A DNA stretch of 64,000 nucleotides from an uncultured Gammaproteobacteria bacterium (lineage in GTDB: Bacteria > Pseudomonadota > Gammaproteobacteria > Arenicellales > JAANXG01): the NCBI GenBank assembly GCA_947258785.1, contig CAMYJT010000010.1, forward strand, positions 75,658-139,657, read 5' to 3'. Under the pieces are notes generated by a model. That model worked only from the letters and a program-made list of their open reading frames with translations, made no database searches and was not told the DNA's origin. The translations under genes were made by a program, and so were the position numbers. Positions 1-9,604 of this stretch are shown piece after piece (the stretch's first letter is position 1; every line of letters begins with the position of its first letter).

Positions 1-2
1 CG

Positions 3-533
3 TCACCGAGCGATACCGCGCCGCCGGCCGATAGTTCGGCGCTTGGCGCCCCCGGACGCACTGTGCCGGTCGCCAGCACTGGGGCGGTCACGGCGCCGGT
101 CGGGATCAATCCGGAACCGGAACTCGAACCACAGCCGAACAGACTGACCGCCTTCCGGCAATTGCGCCACGCCGACCAAGCCGCCTCGTCTTACAAGATC
201 GTGGGGCCCAACACACGACACATCGTTGCGCTGTATGACTTCTTTGAGAAGGCCGGATGGAACGATGCCATCGACAGCGTCACCATGAAGTCCTGCCCCG
301 AGGGCTACGAGTTCTTCTGTCAGCTCAGAGACGTCTGCGTGCAACTTTACGAACAATCCGGCGGCGATGTGGAATCGCTGATCGAACTGTCGAGGAAAAT
401 GGACCTGCGGGTCCCGCTCTACCAGCTCGCCGTAGTGGCGGATGCATACAACACGTCGACGCAGGTGCGGCCATCGGCGGGTAATTCCGACGCCAACGGG
501 CGGCCAACTGCCGGATACGGAACAACTCGTTGA
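3..533 (+). CDS. Partial hypothetical protein, 5' end outside window
   Basis: The reading frame is open from the first bases of the window, so the gene starts upstream; an in-frame GTG at 63 is an internal alternative. The visible N-terminal part is rich in Pro, Ala and Ser, like a linker, and is followed by a more ordered segment of about 100 residues with acidic and aromatic residues and three cysteines (in SCPEG, FFCQL and DVCVQ). I recognise no family. It ends just before the next exported protein gene on the same strand, so the two may be co-transcribed. Function unknown. Confidence 0.5.
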   Translation, partial: SPSDTAPPADSSALGAPGRTVPVASTGAVTAPVGINPEPELEPQPNRLTAFRQLRHADQAASSYKIVGPNTRHIVALYDFFEKAGWNDAIDSVTMKSCPEGYEFFCQLRDVCVQLYEQSGGDVESLIELSRKMDLRVPLYQLAVVADAYNTSTQVRPSAGNSDANGRPTAGYGTTR

Positions 534-547
534 TAAGGTTTTCAGCG

Positions 548-1573
548 ATGCTCAGCTTGGATCGTGCTCGGCTTTGCCGCCGCCGGGGCGCAGCAGCCGC
601 ATGCGCCTTCCTTGCCTTGACCATGTCATTCGGTTCCGGATCCGCCGAAGGGCGGGTAACCATTAGTACGAACCCCGGTAGTCCGGCCGAAGGGTTTATC
701 TCTTCGGCGGATGTGCTGGCCCGCGTAGACGTGCTTCGGGATGAATTGGATCTCATACGCCGGGAAATGGGAGAACCACCCCCGACGCTGATCGAGATCA
801 TAGTGCGCGGAGCCCAGCCGCGAGAGACGTATTTTCACGCCTACACCGTCTCCGACAAGGCCCATCGCCTGGCCTTCGAATTCACCGGCCGCCCGGAACG
901 ACCGCTTGGCATTCTGCTCGCGGCAGAGACGACCCCGGTGAACGTGTATGCGGTCGTCAGTGAGGCGCTGGAAAGCATACGTTCAGTAAAGCGTGCCCTG
1001 GACATCAGCCAATCGGTGCAGGAGCAGGTCCACGATCCCCGCACAACGTCGAGTCAGGTATTGAGCGCGATCATTCAGGCCAATCGTGAATTGAACAATC
1101 TGCTGTACCAGGAGTACTCGCCGCTGGATGTGCATGAACAGGTATCGGTGTCGATCAATTTCGCAGCGCGCCTGCTCGAGCAATTCGCGGGCAGCACGCC
1201 GGAGCCGGACCCTCCGGCGTTCGAACGCGGAAAAACGTCCGCCGATGTTTTCAATCGGCTGGTGCTCTTGTTTGAGGACATCAGCGCGATCGCGCAGAGT
1301 TCCGGTGAATCGACCATGGTGCTCAAGGTGCGTCCCACGGCACCTGCGAACCTCACCTCGAGCGACGCCCACGACATCGCCAGCATGCTGTTTGCCGAAC
1401 TCGCCTACCTGTACAGCCTGTTGAAAGACCCCGAGGCCGTGGATGAACCTCGCTATCCGCCGCATCGTATTCTGCCGTCGCACGTCTATCAGCAGGCCGG
1501 TGTCCTCGAGGCCCAACTGGATCAACTGAAGGGCTACGCGGATGAGTTTCCGACGTGGTTGACAGGTCAATAG
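548..1573 (+). CDS. Hypothetical exported protein
   Basis: About 341 residues. The ATG at 548 was chosen because AAGG at 535-538 lies a suitable distance upstream; a TTG at 530 is the longer alternative. The N-terminus has several Arg residues, then a hydrophobic stretch (ACAFLALTMSFG) ending near GSAEG, consistent with a Sec signal peptide. The rest looks mostly alpha-helical and soluble, with no catalytic motif I can name. It probably belongs with the genes on either side, which also look exported. Confidence 0.6.
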   Translation: MLSLDRARLCRRRGAAAACAFLALTMSFGSGSAEGRVTISTNPGSPAEGFISSADVLARVDVLRDELDLIRREMGEPPPTLIEIIVRGAQPRETYFHAYTVSDKAHRLAFEFTGRPERPLGILLAAETTPVNVYAVVSEALESIRSVKRALDISQSVQEQVHDPRTTSSQVLSAIIQANRELNNLLYQEYSPLDVHEQVSVSINFAARLLEQFAGSTPEPDPPAFERGKTSADVFNRLVLLFEDISAIAQSSGESTMVLKVRPTAPANLTSSDAHDIASMLFAELAYLYSLLKDPEAVDEPRYPPHRILPSHVYQQAGVLEAQLDQLKGYADEFPTWLTGQ

Positions 1574-1609
1574 CGGATTTGCCAACCGTCCGAGTTGCAG
1601 GAGAGACCC

Positions 1610-2140
1610 ATGCGGAGACACCTCCACATCATACGTATCTTTATTCTGATTCTGTTCACCGTGTCCACTGTGCCGATATCAACGGCGCACGCCGAGACAA
1701 TCCTGATGACAGACGAGTGGGCGGGACTGGCCTGTTCAGCGTGGAACCAGGAGCCGGTGCTGACTGAAGAGTTGGTGCAAACGGGTTGGGCCGTGAACGA
1801 TAAAGGCCGTGGCTACAAGATCATTCAGCTTTATCGTTCCGACTGCACAGCCAGCCCGATGGTGCAGCTGCACATTGGTGTCCGCGATGAGAAGGCCGTC
1901 TGCGTGTACGGAGGTGTGGCCGGTAAGGCGCCGGACCTCGACGTGGATTACGTCATGTATGCCGAGACTGCCCGCTGGGAGGAGATGGGCCGCGGCGAAT
2001 ACGGCCCTATGCGCGGTATGCTGTTCGGGCGTCTCAAGTTCGAAGGACCCAAATGGGAAGCCATGAAGAACATGGGCCCGTTCGGCAAATTCCTCTTGCT
2101 GATCGGCCAGGTACCAGGCAAAACGGCAAGTTGTCCGTGA
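1610..2140 (+). CDS. Exported SCP2-sterol-binding-like protein (tentative)
   Basis: 176 residues. The ATG at 1610 has GGAGAG six bases upstream, which decides the start over a TTG at 1595. A clear signal peptide (IIRIFILILFTVSTVPIS, cleavage near AHAE) predicts a periplasmic location. The C-terminal half (residues 100-165: DYVMYAETARWEEM, YGPMRGMLFGRLKF, MGPFGKFLLLIG) resembles the small SCP2-type lipid-binding domains of proteobacteria. That assignment rests on pattern memory, not on a search. Three cysteines in the mature part may be disulfide-bonded. A role in lipid or sterol-like ligand binding is inference. Confidence 0.5.
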   Translation: MRRHLHIIRIFILILFTVSTVPISTAHAETILMTDEWAGLACSAWNQEPVLTEELVQTGWAVNDKGRGYKIIQLYRSDCTASPMVQLHIGVRDEKAVCVYGGVAGKAPDLDVDYVMYAETARWEEMGRGEYGPMRGMLFGRLKFEGPKWEAMKNMGPFGKFLLLIGQVPGKTASCP

Positions 2141-2800
<660 letters not shown>

Positions 2801-2848
2801 AAACAACGCAGCCAGGCCGCCAGGCCTGAGGCAATAGGACGGCAGAAA

Positions 2849-4144
2849 ATGAGTGTATACAAAGAGCTTAAGCGGGTAGTTTTCGCAACGGGAATGATGT
2901 TGCCGGAGATGGTGGCCGCAAACGAGGTGAGCCCCGGCGATACGGCCTGGCTGTTAACCGCCACGGCCCTCGTTCTTTTCATGACGCTGCCTGGGTTGGC
3001 GCTGTTCTACGGCGGCCTGGTACGTAATCGAAACGTGTTGTCGGTGCTGATGCAGTGTTTTTCCATTACCTGTGTGGTGTCTGTTGTTTGGTTGGTGTTC
3101 GGATACAGTCTGGCATTCGGCGACGGGGGTGGTCTGCAGGCGATGATCGGCGGACTCGGCAAGGCGTTTTTGACCGGTGTCAATGTTGACAGTGTCAGTG
3201 GAACGATCCCGGAGACTGTGTTTGTCATGTTTCAGTTGACGTTCGCAATCATCACCCCGGCGTTGATCGTCGGCGGGTTTGCCGAGCGCATGCGGTTCTC
3301 CGCCATGCTTTGGTTCTCGCTGCTGTGGCTGGTACTCGTGTACCTACCCATATGCCATTGGGTCTGGGGCGGGGGTTGGTTGAGCAGCCTGGGGTTGATG
3401 GATTTCGCGGGCGGCACCGTGGTGCACATCAATGCGGGGGTCGCCGCCTTGGTCACCGCGGTGGTTATGGGCAGTCGGCGTGGATTTCCGACTACGGCGA
3501 TGCCACCGCACAACATGACGATGAGCGTAACCGGCGCCGCCATGCTTTGGGTGGGTTGGTTCGGCTTCAACGCCGGGTCCGCGGTGGCCGCGGACGGTTC
3601 AGCTGGAATGGCCATGCTGGTAACGCACATCGGTGCGGCTTCGGGTTCGCTGGCCTGGATGTTCAGCGAGTGGATCCGGTTCGGCAAACCCAGCGTGTTG
3701 GGGATCGTGACCGGCATGGTAGCGGGCCTGGGGACAATCACCCCCGCATCGGGTTTTGTCGGTCCGGTCGGTGCCTTGTGCATCGGTATTGTCGCCGGCG
3801 TGGCGTGCTTTTGGGCGACGCAGTACATCAAGCGCGTGTTACAGATTGACGATTCGCTGGACGTGTTCCCCGTGCACGGTGTAGGCGGCTGCATCGGCAC
3901 GCTCCTCACCGGTGTGTTTGCGGCAGCCAGCCTGGGTGGACTGGGCTTACCCGACGGCGCCGGTATTTCAGGGCAGGTGCTGATTCAGCTCGTCGGCGTC
4001 CTCACCACCATAGTGTGGTGCGGAGTGCTGACTTACCTCATATTGAAGGTGGTCGACGCTACAGTGACATTACGAGTCACCGACGAGGAAGAGCAGCAGG
4101 GTCTGGACATCGTGCTGCACGACGAACGCGGTTATGACCTCTAA
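2849..4144 (+). CDS. amtB: Ammonium transporter AmtB
   Basis: 431 residues with about eleven hydrophobic membrane segments. The channel twin histidines are visible at residue 193 (GGTVVHINAG) and residue 343 (VFPVHGVGG), and the Amt signature ALFYGGLVRNRN is near residue 50. The first 25 or so residues may be a cleaved signal peptide, as in Escherichia coli AmtB. The protein acts as an inner-membrane trimer that conducts ammonium and is blocked by unmodified GlnK, encoded immediately upstream. Confidence 0.96.
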   Translation: MSVYKELKRVVFATGMMLPEMVAANEVSPGDTAWLLTATALVLFMTLPGLALFYGGLVRNRNVLSVLMQCFSITCVVSVVWLVFGYSLAFGDGGGLQAMIGGLGKAFLTGVNVDSVSGTIPETVFVMFQLTFAIITPALIVGGFAERMRFSAMLWFSLLWLVLVYLPICHWVWGGGWLSSLGLMDFAGGTVVHINAGVAALVTAVVMGSRRGFPTTAMPPHNMTMSVTGAAMLWVGWFGFNAGSAVAADGSAGMAMLVTHIGAASGSLAWMFSEWIRFGKPSVLGIVTGMVAGLGTITPASGFVGPVGALCIGIVAGVACFWATQYIKRVLQIDDSLDVFPVHGVGGCIGTLLTGVFAAASLGGLGLPDGAGISGQVLIQLVGVLTTIVWCGVLTYLILKVVDATVTLRVTDEEEQQGLDIVLHDERGYDL

Positions 4145-4168
4145 CGCCGACCGGCCGAACGTGGTCCG

Positions 4169-5479
4169 ATGGGCGTAATGACCGTGAGTCAGTTAAAGCG
4201 GATCGCAACGCTGATGTGCGGATTGGCCCTGTCGGCGGTATGTTTCGGCCAGAACCAATTCGAAAACGGACTCAACGCTTATTTGGCTGGAAATTACGCC
4301 GCGGCCTATGAATTATGGAGACCGCTCACCGAACAGGGTGATGTTGTCGCCATCTTCAACGTCGGTGTTCTATACGCCCATGGCCGGGGAGTTGCGCAAG
4401 ACTTGCCTGAAGCAGTGAATTGGTTTCGGCGGGCCGCTGAATTGGGCTACGCACCGGCGCAATTCAATCTTGGAGCGGCCTACCGGGATGGCAGCGGGGT
4501 CGAGGTGGACCTGCAACAGACACTCCGCTGGTGGACCAAGGCCGCCGTACAGGGGCATCCGCAGTCCTTGTTCAACCTGGCAACCATGTATCGGCGCGGG
4601 GACAGCGTCGCGGCAGACCTCGAGCAGGCCGTCGCGCTGTACCGCCGGGCCGCCGCGCAGGGCGACCCCCGGGCCAAACTGGCCTTACGGACGCTGGCCA
4701 CAAAAGAAAAGATCCCGGCCGCCGCACAGGCTCCACTACCGCCGCCGCCAGCCAAACGGAACGAGGTAAAGCGAGAGGCGTGGATTCTGGCCCAGAACCC
4801 GGAACACCTAACCTTACAGCTCGCTGCCTATGCCGACGAGCAGTCGCTGCACGGATTTGTCGCCCAACAGCGGTTGAACCGCGATCACCTCGCCTATTTC
4901 CAGGTCCGTGACGGCACGCGGGGCTGGTGGTACAAAATCATCTATGGGGTATTTACCAATGCCCGTAACGCCGAGGCGGCCCACGCGGCGCTGCCCGCAC
5001 CGCTGAACCAAAGCGTGCCATGGGTGCGTCCTTTCGCCGCCGTGCAGACGGAGATAAAACGGGATGCAGAAGACCGGACTTTGGGTGCGACGGCTCCACC
5101 CACCGTGGCGGTCGTGGATTCGGCATCGGAGCAGTTGCGGCACGGCCAAATCGCCTTCAACGCGCAAAACTACGCCCAGGCACTGAAGATCTGGAGGCCG
5201 TTGGCGGAGGAAGGCCTGCCTGCGGCCCAGTACAATCTCGGTTTTTTGTACGAGAGTGGGTGGGGCATTGAGCGGGACGCGACACTGGCCGCTCGGTGGT
5301 ATGAGGCCGCTGCGCGGCAGGGCCATGCCAAAGCGCAATTCAATCTTGGCCTGTTGTATGTGCAGGGCCGCGGCGTGGACAAAAACGAATCCACCGGTAT
5401 GCGGTGGATCAGCAACGCCGCGAACCAGCAGGACGTCAGAGCGATTGATTACTTAAACGACGGGCGGCGCCGTAATTAA
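4169..5479 (+). CDS. Sel1-repeat protein with central SPOR domain
   Basis: 436 residues. A hydrophobic N-terminus (IATLMCGLALSAVCFG) suggests a signal peptide. Residues about 30-180 form four Sel1-type TPR repeats (for example FNVGVLYAHGRGVAQDLPEA, FNLGAAYRDGSGVEVDL). Residues about 210-300 resemble a SPOR peptidoglycan-binding domain (LTLQLAAYADEQSLHGFV through WWYKIIYGVFTNARNAEAA). Two more Sel1 repeats follow at about 335-425. SPOR domains bind denuded glycan strands at division sites, so an envelope or septal role is inferred. The Sel1-SPOR-Sel1 order is less common than SPOR at the C-terminus. Confidence 0.8.
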   Translation: MGVMTVSQLKRIATLMCGLALSAVCFGQNQFENGLNAYLAGNYAAAYELWRPLTEQGDVVAIFNVGVLYAHGRGVAQDLPEAVNWFRRAAELGYAPAQFNLGAAYRDGSGVEVDLQQTLRWWTKAAVQGHPQSLFNLATMYRRGDSVAADLEQAVALYRRAAAQGDPRAKLALRTLATKEKIPAAAQAPLPPPPAKRNEVKREAWILAQNPEHLTLQLAAYADEQSLHGFVAQQRLNRDHLAYFQVRDGTRGWWYKIIYGVFTNARNAEAAHAALPAPLNQSVPWVRPFAAVQTEIKRDAEDRTLGATAPPTVAVVDSASEQLRHGQIAFNAQNYAQALKIWRPLAEEGLPAAQYNLGFLYESGWGIERDATLAARWYEAAARQGHAKAQFNLGLLYVQGRGVDKNESTGMRWISNAANQQDVRAIDYLNDGRRRN

Positions 5480-5489
5480 CCCAAACATC

Positions 5490-6374
5490 GTGTCGAAGAC
5501 CGCCGACGATCCCAGCGGTGCGGCGCCTGGCCGCAGTCACGTGACGCTGGTCCAAATCACCGACTGCCACCTGTGCAGGGACCCCAGCGGCACCCTGTTG
5601 GGGGTGCCAACCCTTGAAACACTGTTGCGGGTCCTCCAGGAGGTCGGTGACTGTCACCCGGAGGCTGATGTGCTTGTGGCCAGCGGCGACATCGCGGACG
5701 ACGGCGACACAGCGAGCTATGGCCATTTTCTCGATCTGGTTGAGGAGTTGTCGATTCCAACCCTGGTTATGCCCGGGAATCACGACGATCGCGACGCCAT
5801 GCGTCGGCGTTTGGCGTCGACACCGTTGTCGATCAATGGCTGCACTACAGTTGGTGGATGGTTGATCACCGCTTTGGACACGCTGGTCCCGGGGGTGCAC
5901 CACGGACAGCTCGGCGAGTCGGAGTTGAGGCGGTTGCGAGACACCCTCGACGCCCATTCCGACCAACCGACCTTAATCTTTCTGCATCACCCCCCGATGC
6001 CGATTGGCTGTCCATGGCTGGATCGGATGGGATTGCGGCAGTCGGAGCGTCTGTTCGAGATCATCGATGGTCGGAAGCAAGTCCGAGGTCTGGTCACCGG
6101 TCACGTGCATCAAGAGTTCGATGCCTACCGCGGCCATGTTCGGCTCTTATCAACGCCGGCCACCTGTGTCCAATACAAGCACGGCACTCCCCAGCCGGTG
6201 CTGGATCCGGTTGCCCCCGGGTACCGTGTGTTTACCCTGCGGCCGAACGGTGAATTCGCAACCCGGGTCAGGCGCGTAGCCAGGGCCTGGTTTCCGGCAA
6301 CCTCGGATATTGCCGGCAGCAACCCAAATGTTGCACCAAGGATCCCGGACGATGGCGAGGGGATCGGTTGGTAA
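5490..6374 (+). CDS. cpdA: CpdA-like 3',5'-cyclic-AMP phosphodiesterase (calcineurin-like)
   Basis: 294 residues from a GTG start ten bases after the previous stop. The class III metallophosphoesterase motifs are all present: D25 and H27 in QITDCH, D67 in SGDIADDGD, N97 and H98 in GNHDD, then FLHHPP and GHVH. These bind two metals and hydrolyse cAMP in CpdA. The tail beyond about residue 265 is Arg-rich and probably flexible. A related phosphodiesterase with another substrate cannot be excluded. It faces the nucleotidyltransferase gene tail to tail. Confidence 0.85.
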   Translation: MSKTADDPSGAAPGRSHVTLVQITDCHLCRDPSGTLLGVPTLETLLRVLQEVGDCHPEADVLVASGDIADDGDTASYGHFLDLVEELSIPTLVMPGNHDDRDAMRRRLASTPLSINGCTTVGGWLITALDTLVPGVHHGQLGESELRRLRDTLDAHSDQPTLIFLHHPPMPIGCPWLDRMGLRQSERLFEIIDGRKQVRGLVTGHVHQEFDAYRGHVRLLSTPATCVQYKHGTPQPVLDPVAPGYRVFTLRPNGEFATRVRRVARAWFPATSDIAGSNPNVAPRIPDDGEGIGW

Positions 6375-6439
6375 GGCCGCCGCGCCGGAACGAAACGTAT
6401 AGCCGCAGCAATGGCTTGAGTAAAGCGCAAATGCAGGCG

Positions 6440-6463
6440 TTCCAGATCAAGTCAGATCTGGAA
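6440..6463. terminator. Inverted repeat between convergent genes
   Basis: Perfect 9-base arms TTCCAGATC (6440-6448) and GATCTGGAA (6455-6463) with a 6-base loop lie between the convergent cpdA-like and nucleotidyltransferase genes. The position suits a bidirectional terminator. Neither side has a long T tract, so efficiency is uncertain. Confidence 0.4.
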
Positions 6464-6518
6464 TAGACGCTGGCGCGGACACAAAGCGTCACTGTCACGG
6501 TTGATTCAAATGTTTCTG

Positions 6519-7685
6519 TCAATCAAGTTGATTACTTCGTAATGTGCCGCTGTGGTGCGAAAAGTGAGCTAGGAGACCGTTTGCCAGCCGCTTTAGGTAG
6601 AGCCAAGGCAGTGACTCGCCTTCCACGTCCATGCCCTGTAGTTCGAGATAGGACCGCGGCGGGAAGAGAAAACTCCACAGCATCGCGCATCGTCCGCGCC
6701 AACCGTCAATGGACCGGAATTCCGCCGCCCGCCGTCGCAGCCGACCGGAGGCCATCAACACCCGCATGGCGGGTTCCCGATGACGCGAACCAGCACTGGC
6801 GAGCCGGTTCAACAGCCCGCTGTCGATGGGGGTACCTAACACGGTCCTGGCGGCGTCAAGTCCGTTGTGCAGTACCGATGCCGTGCGGCTGTCGATTGCG
6901 AGGTCGGCGGTTTGCGACAGTTCTGTTTCGCTGAGTCGTTGTACCAATAAATGCAGATCGTAAAGCCAGATGAGCCGCTCGTTGGGCAGTTCGGTCGCAC
7001 GGTGAAAACAGGCAATCAGCAGACAATGCGGTTCGCTGGGTGCCCGGATCCGCCCCGGTATTTCGGTCAGCAGCCGTGCTGACCGGTACAGCAACTCAAA
7101 CGGCATGGCATCGGCGAATACCATCGAGTTGTTCAAGCGCCAGTGCGCATCGACGATGCAGGTGTTGCCGTTGTCTTGTTTGATGCAGTTGGATTGTGTG
7201 GTCAAAAAGACGCCCCGATCGAAGGGGACGACCAGCGGTTCGCATCGATAACCCAGGCCGATCAGGCACTGACGCGCCCGGATGACATCGTCCTGGGGAA
7301 ACAGCAAGTCGATGTCCGCACGTGGCCGCAGGGCCGGCGAGGGGTAAATCCGATAGGCCAGCGGCACGCCCTTGAACACCAGGCAAGGAATTTCGTTCGA
7401 GTCCAGTGCGGCACTGATCTTTTTCAGCTCCTCCTCATGCAGCAGGCTGTTGGCCGCCGACAGGTGGGCAAGCTGCTTGAGTGCTCGGATCCATTCTGGC
7501 TTGTTCGGTCGGGGTTCGTATTTGGACAAAAACAGATGAATCAGGGCGTGGATGCCGTGCCGCGCACAGAACGCCGGCAGCACCCCGGACGGCACCCGAT
7601 CGGCCAGTTCGACGAGTCGTCCGCAGTTACCTGTCAGGGCGGCCGCGCAGGCTTCGGTCAGTTGTCGTGAAGTGATGTCGTTCAA
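6519..7685 (-). CDS. Nucleotidyltransferase family protein (lasso-cluster-associated type)
   Basis: 388 residues from a TTG start. The core carries VFKGVPLAYRIYP and RPRADIDLLFP (about residues 103-130), the layout of the DUF/NTP_transf_5 nucleotidyltransferases, in which the D-x-D pair binds metal. Members of this family recur in lasso-peptide clusters that also encode HPr-kinase-like enzymes, such as the paeninodin cluster. Here it is separated from lasso peptidase B2 by two plus-strand genes. Its substrate is unknown; a tailoring role for the lasso peptides encoded at 11.5 or 28.4 kb is inferred from the company it keeps. Confidence 0.75.
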   Translation of the reverse strand: MNDITSRQLTEACAAALTGNCGRLVELADRVPSGVLPAFCARHGIHALIHLFLSKYEPRPNKPEWIRALKQLAHLSAANSLLHEEELKKISAALDSNEIPCLVFKGVPLAYRIYPSPALRPRADIDLLFPQDDVIRARQCLIGLGYRCEPLVVPFDRGVFLTTQSNCIKQDNGNTCIVDAHWRLNNSMVFADAMPFELLYRSARLLTEIPGRIRAPSEPHCLLIACFHRATELPNERLIWLYDLHLLVQRLSETELSQTADLAIDSRTASVLHNGLDAARTVLGTPIDSGLLNRLASAGSRHREPAMRVLMASGRLRRRAAEFRSIDGWRGRCAMLWSFLFPPRSYLELQGMDVEGESLPWLYLKRLANGLLAHFSHHSGTLRSNQLD

Positions 7686-7813
7686 CTCAATTCGGTAGCC
7701 ACGTAGCTTGCGGTGGACTTTAGCGGAGACGTTTTCTGCTATATTTGATTATCTCGGAAACCGGGCCGCTCGGGTACCGGCGTTGTTGCGCATTGCGCGC
7801 CGCTAATGATGTG

Positions 7814-8494
7814 ATGATGTATAAGACCACCCTGCCGGTGATCGCGCTGCTGGGAGCCACTGCGGTTCTCGGATGGGTGCTGTATGAGGTTGGCAGTCGA
7901 TTCCTGCCCGGGCTGTCCGTCCGCCAGGCGACCGTACCGAGTACCGTCACGCCGGCCGCCAGGCCGTCGGCGTCGGAATATCAGTTGGGTCAGCTCGTCT
8001 CCGCCCACTTGTTCGGGGTGGCTGCGAGACCGAAGCCAGTGGTCCAGCAGGCCCCCGAGACGCGGCTGCGGTTGACATTGCTGGGGGTCATCGCCAGCAC
8101 CGACGACAAGCACTCCAGGGCCGTGATCGCTTCCGACCAGGCCCCCGACAGGAGTTATGCGATCGGCCAGTTGATCGAGGGAACCGACGCCAAGATCCAC
8201 TCGGTGGAGGAGAGTAAAGTCATCTTGGACCGGCAGGGCCGCTTCGAGAGCCTGGTAATGGCCAAAATCGATGTGGCGTCGGCGGGCGCGCCGCAGGCCG
8301 GGCGTCGGGTCGCCCCGGCCAATGCCCGTCGCCGGCAGGCGCCGCCCCGGAGAAACGCGCGGGCGAGACGACCGCCCTCCGCGCCGCGAAAGGCACCCGC
8401 TCCCAACGCGGGATCGAGGGGACGCGAACCCGCCCAGAGCGCGCGGCCGTCGCCGCCCGCGCGCGAGGGTGAAGTGGTGCGGTTTCCATTCTGA
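7814..8494 (+). CDS. Type II secretion GspC-like inner-membrane protein
   Basis: 226 residues from the ATG at 7814 (an upstream in-frame ATG at 7745 exists). One N-terminal membrane segment (LPVIALLGATAVLGWVLYEV) is followed by a homology-region-like domain: YQLGQLVSAHLFGV, LTLLGVIASTDD, RAVIASDQ, YAIGQLI and VILDRQGRFESL. This pattern is typical of GspC, which links the inner-membrane platform to secretin GspD. The last 70 residues are basic and rich in Pro, Ala and Arg, and there is no PDZ domain. No other type II secretion gene is in the window, so this is an orphan copy. Confidence 0.7.
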   Translation: MMYKTTLPVIALLGATAVLGWVLYEVGSRFLPGLSVRQATVPSTVTPAARPSASEYQLGQLVSAHLFGVAARPKPVVQQAPETRLRLTLLGVIASTDDKHSRAVIASDQAPDRSYAIGQLIEGTDAKIHSVEESKVILDRQGRFESLVMAKIDVASAGAPQAGRRVAPANARRRQAPPRRNARARRPPSAPRKAPAPNAGSRGREPAQSARPSPPAREGEVVRFPF

Positions 8495-8542
8495 GAACAC
8501 CTCGCGCAGGACAGAGCATACAAGCAGCATGAGATCACAGCG

Positions 8543-9535
8543 ATGCGGTTGAGAGCGTTTCGACACATTGCCTTGAGTACCATTGGACTGGTGCTGACAC
8601 TGACCGGTGCGCGGGCCGATCTGTATCTGCGCCTGTTGCCCGCCGCGGTGAGCGGACCCGAAACGGGCTTGGCCGTCGATCAGACGTCGGATGTGAAAAT
8701 CAGCGCGCCGGGTGGAACCGAGGCTACCGTGGATACACCGCCGGGCAAGGACCACCGACGGTCGGAGTCGATGGATGAACAAGGTGCGGCGGTGGTCACG
8801 GGACCCGGACGGTCCAAGTCCGCCGCCGAATTCGAGGTGAGAGATAACCTCGATATCTTCGTCACCCAGGGGCGTGCGTTGTTGACCGGCAAGGGACGGA
8901 CGGGCGAGGTCTATTCGCTGTGGTTTGACGAGAACAACGGCACGTTTCGCGTTCTGGACGCCACGCGGCAGGCCTATTTCGAGGTACTGCCTGAATACTT
9001 TAAGCGGGTGGAGATCGACCGGCGGCGGCGGCAAACCAATCTGGAGGCTAGACTCAAGACCCGGCCACCGGAACAGCACGCGAAACTCATCGAATTCGTC
9101 GAGCAGTTGGAGCAGCGTTTGTACGGCGGAGCACCCCCGGTGTTGCCCGAGCACCGATCTCTGAACGCGACCGATCGAATCGGTCCGTATCCCTGCATGC
9201 GTTGGCAGGTTGTCCGTGATGAAACCATCATCCGTGAGTTATGTGTCGCGACGCAGGCGGCGCTCAAGGTGGGGGATGAGGACTGGGCTGTGCTGCAGGC
9301 GATGCACCGTGTCGGAAGCGCCATTGCGGGGAGCTCCGGTCTGGGGGCACGCCTTATACCACGGTTTGTATTGGACCTGGGAGAAGGTATCCCCATACAG
9401 ATCAAATATCTGGAACCGGTACTAACCGAGAAAGTTCTGGTGCTGCAGTCGATGTCGCGGACCCCCATCGAACCCGCCACCGTGCTCAGTTACGGTAAAT
9501 ACCGCAAGATGCCCCTGCCGACGGTCAGCTACTGA
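8543..9535 (+). CDS. Hypothetical periplasmic protein
   Basis: 330 residues with a signal peptide (HIALSTIGLVLTLTGARA). It lies 48 bases after the GspC-like gene and is probably co-transcribed with it. The mature part contains a low-complexity acidic stretch (about residues 30-95), then a beta-rich domain (YSLWFDENNGTFRVLD), a basic-coiled segment near residue 155, and two cysteines (YPCMRW, RELCVA). It loosely resembles DUF4412-type periplasmic proteins but I cannot confirm a family. Function unknown. Confidence 0.55.
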   Translation: MRLRAFRHIALSTIGLVLTLTGARADLYLRLLPAAVSGPETGLAVDQTSDVKISAPGGTEATVDTPPGKDHRRSESMDEQGAAVVTGPGRSKSAAEFEVRDNLDIFVTQGRALLTGKGRTGEVYSLWFDENNGTFRVLDATRQAYFEVLPEYFKRVEIDRRRRQTNLEARLKTRPPEQHAKLIEFVEQLEQRLYGGAPPVLPEHRSLNATDRIGPYPCMRWQVVRDETIIRELCVATQAALKVGDEDWAVLQAMHRVGSAIAGSSGLGARLIPRFVLDLGEGIPIQIKYLEPVLTEKVLVLQSMSRTPIEPATVLSYGKYRKMPLPTVSY

Positions 9536-9604
9536 TTCCCGGCGAAGATTGGCATCTGGCCGCCGGCAGTGTACCGACGGCGGGGTCAGGCACAGAACTT
9601 CGGT

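Noticed and set aside
7739..9154. Long minus-strand open frame (471 codons) opposite the GspC-like and periplasmic genes
   Set aside because: It is antisense to two genes with signal or membrane segments and recognisable motifs; its product is His/Arg/Gly-rich with no domain, as expected of a GC-rich shadow frame.
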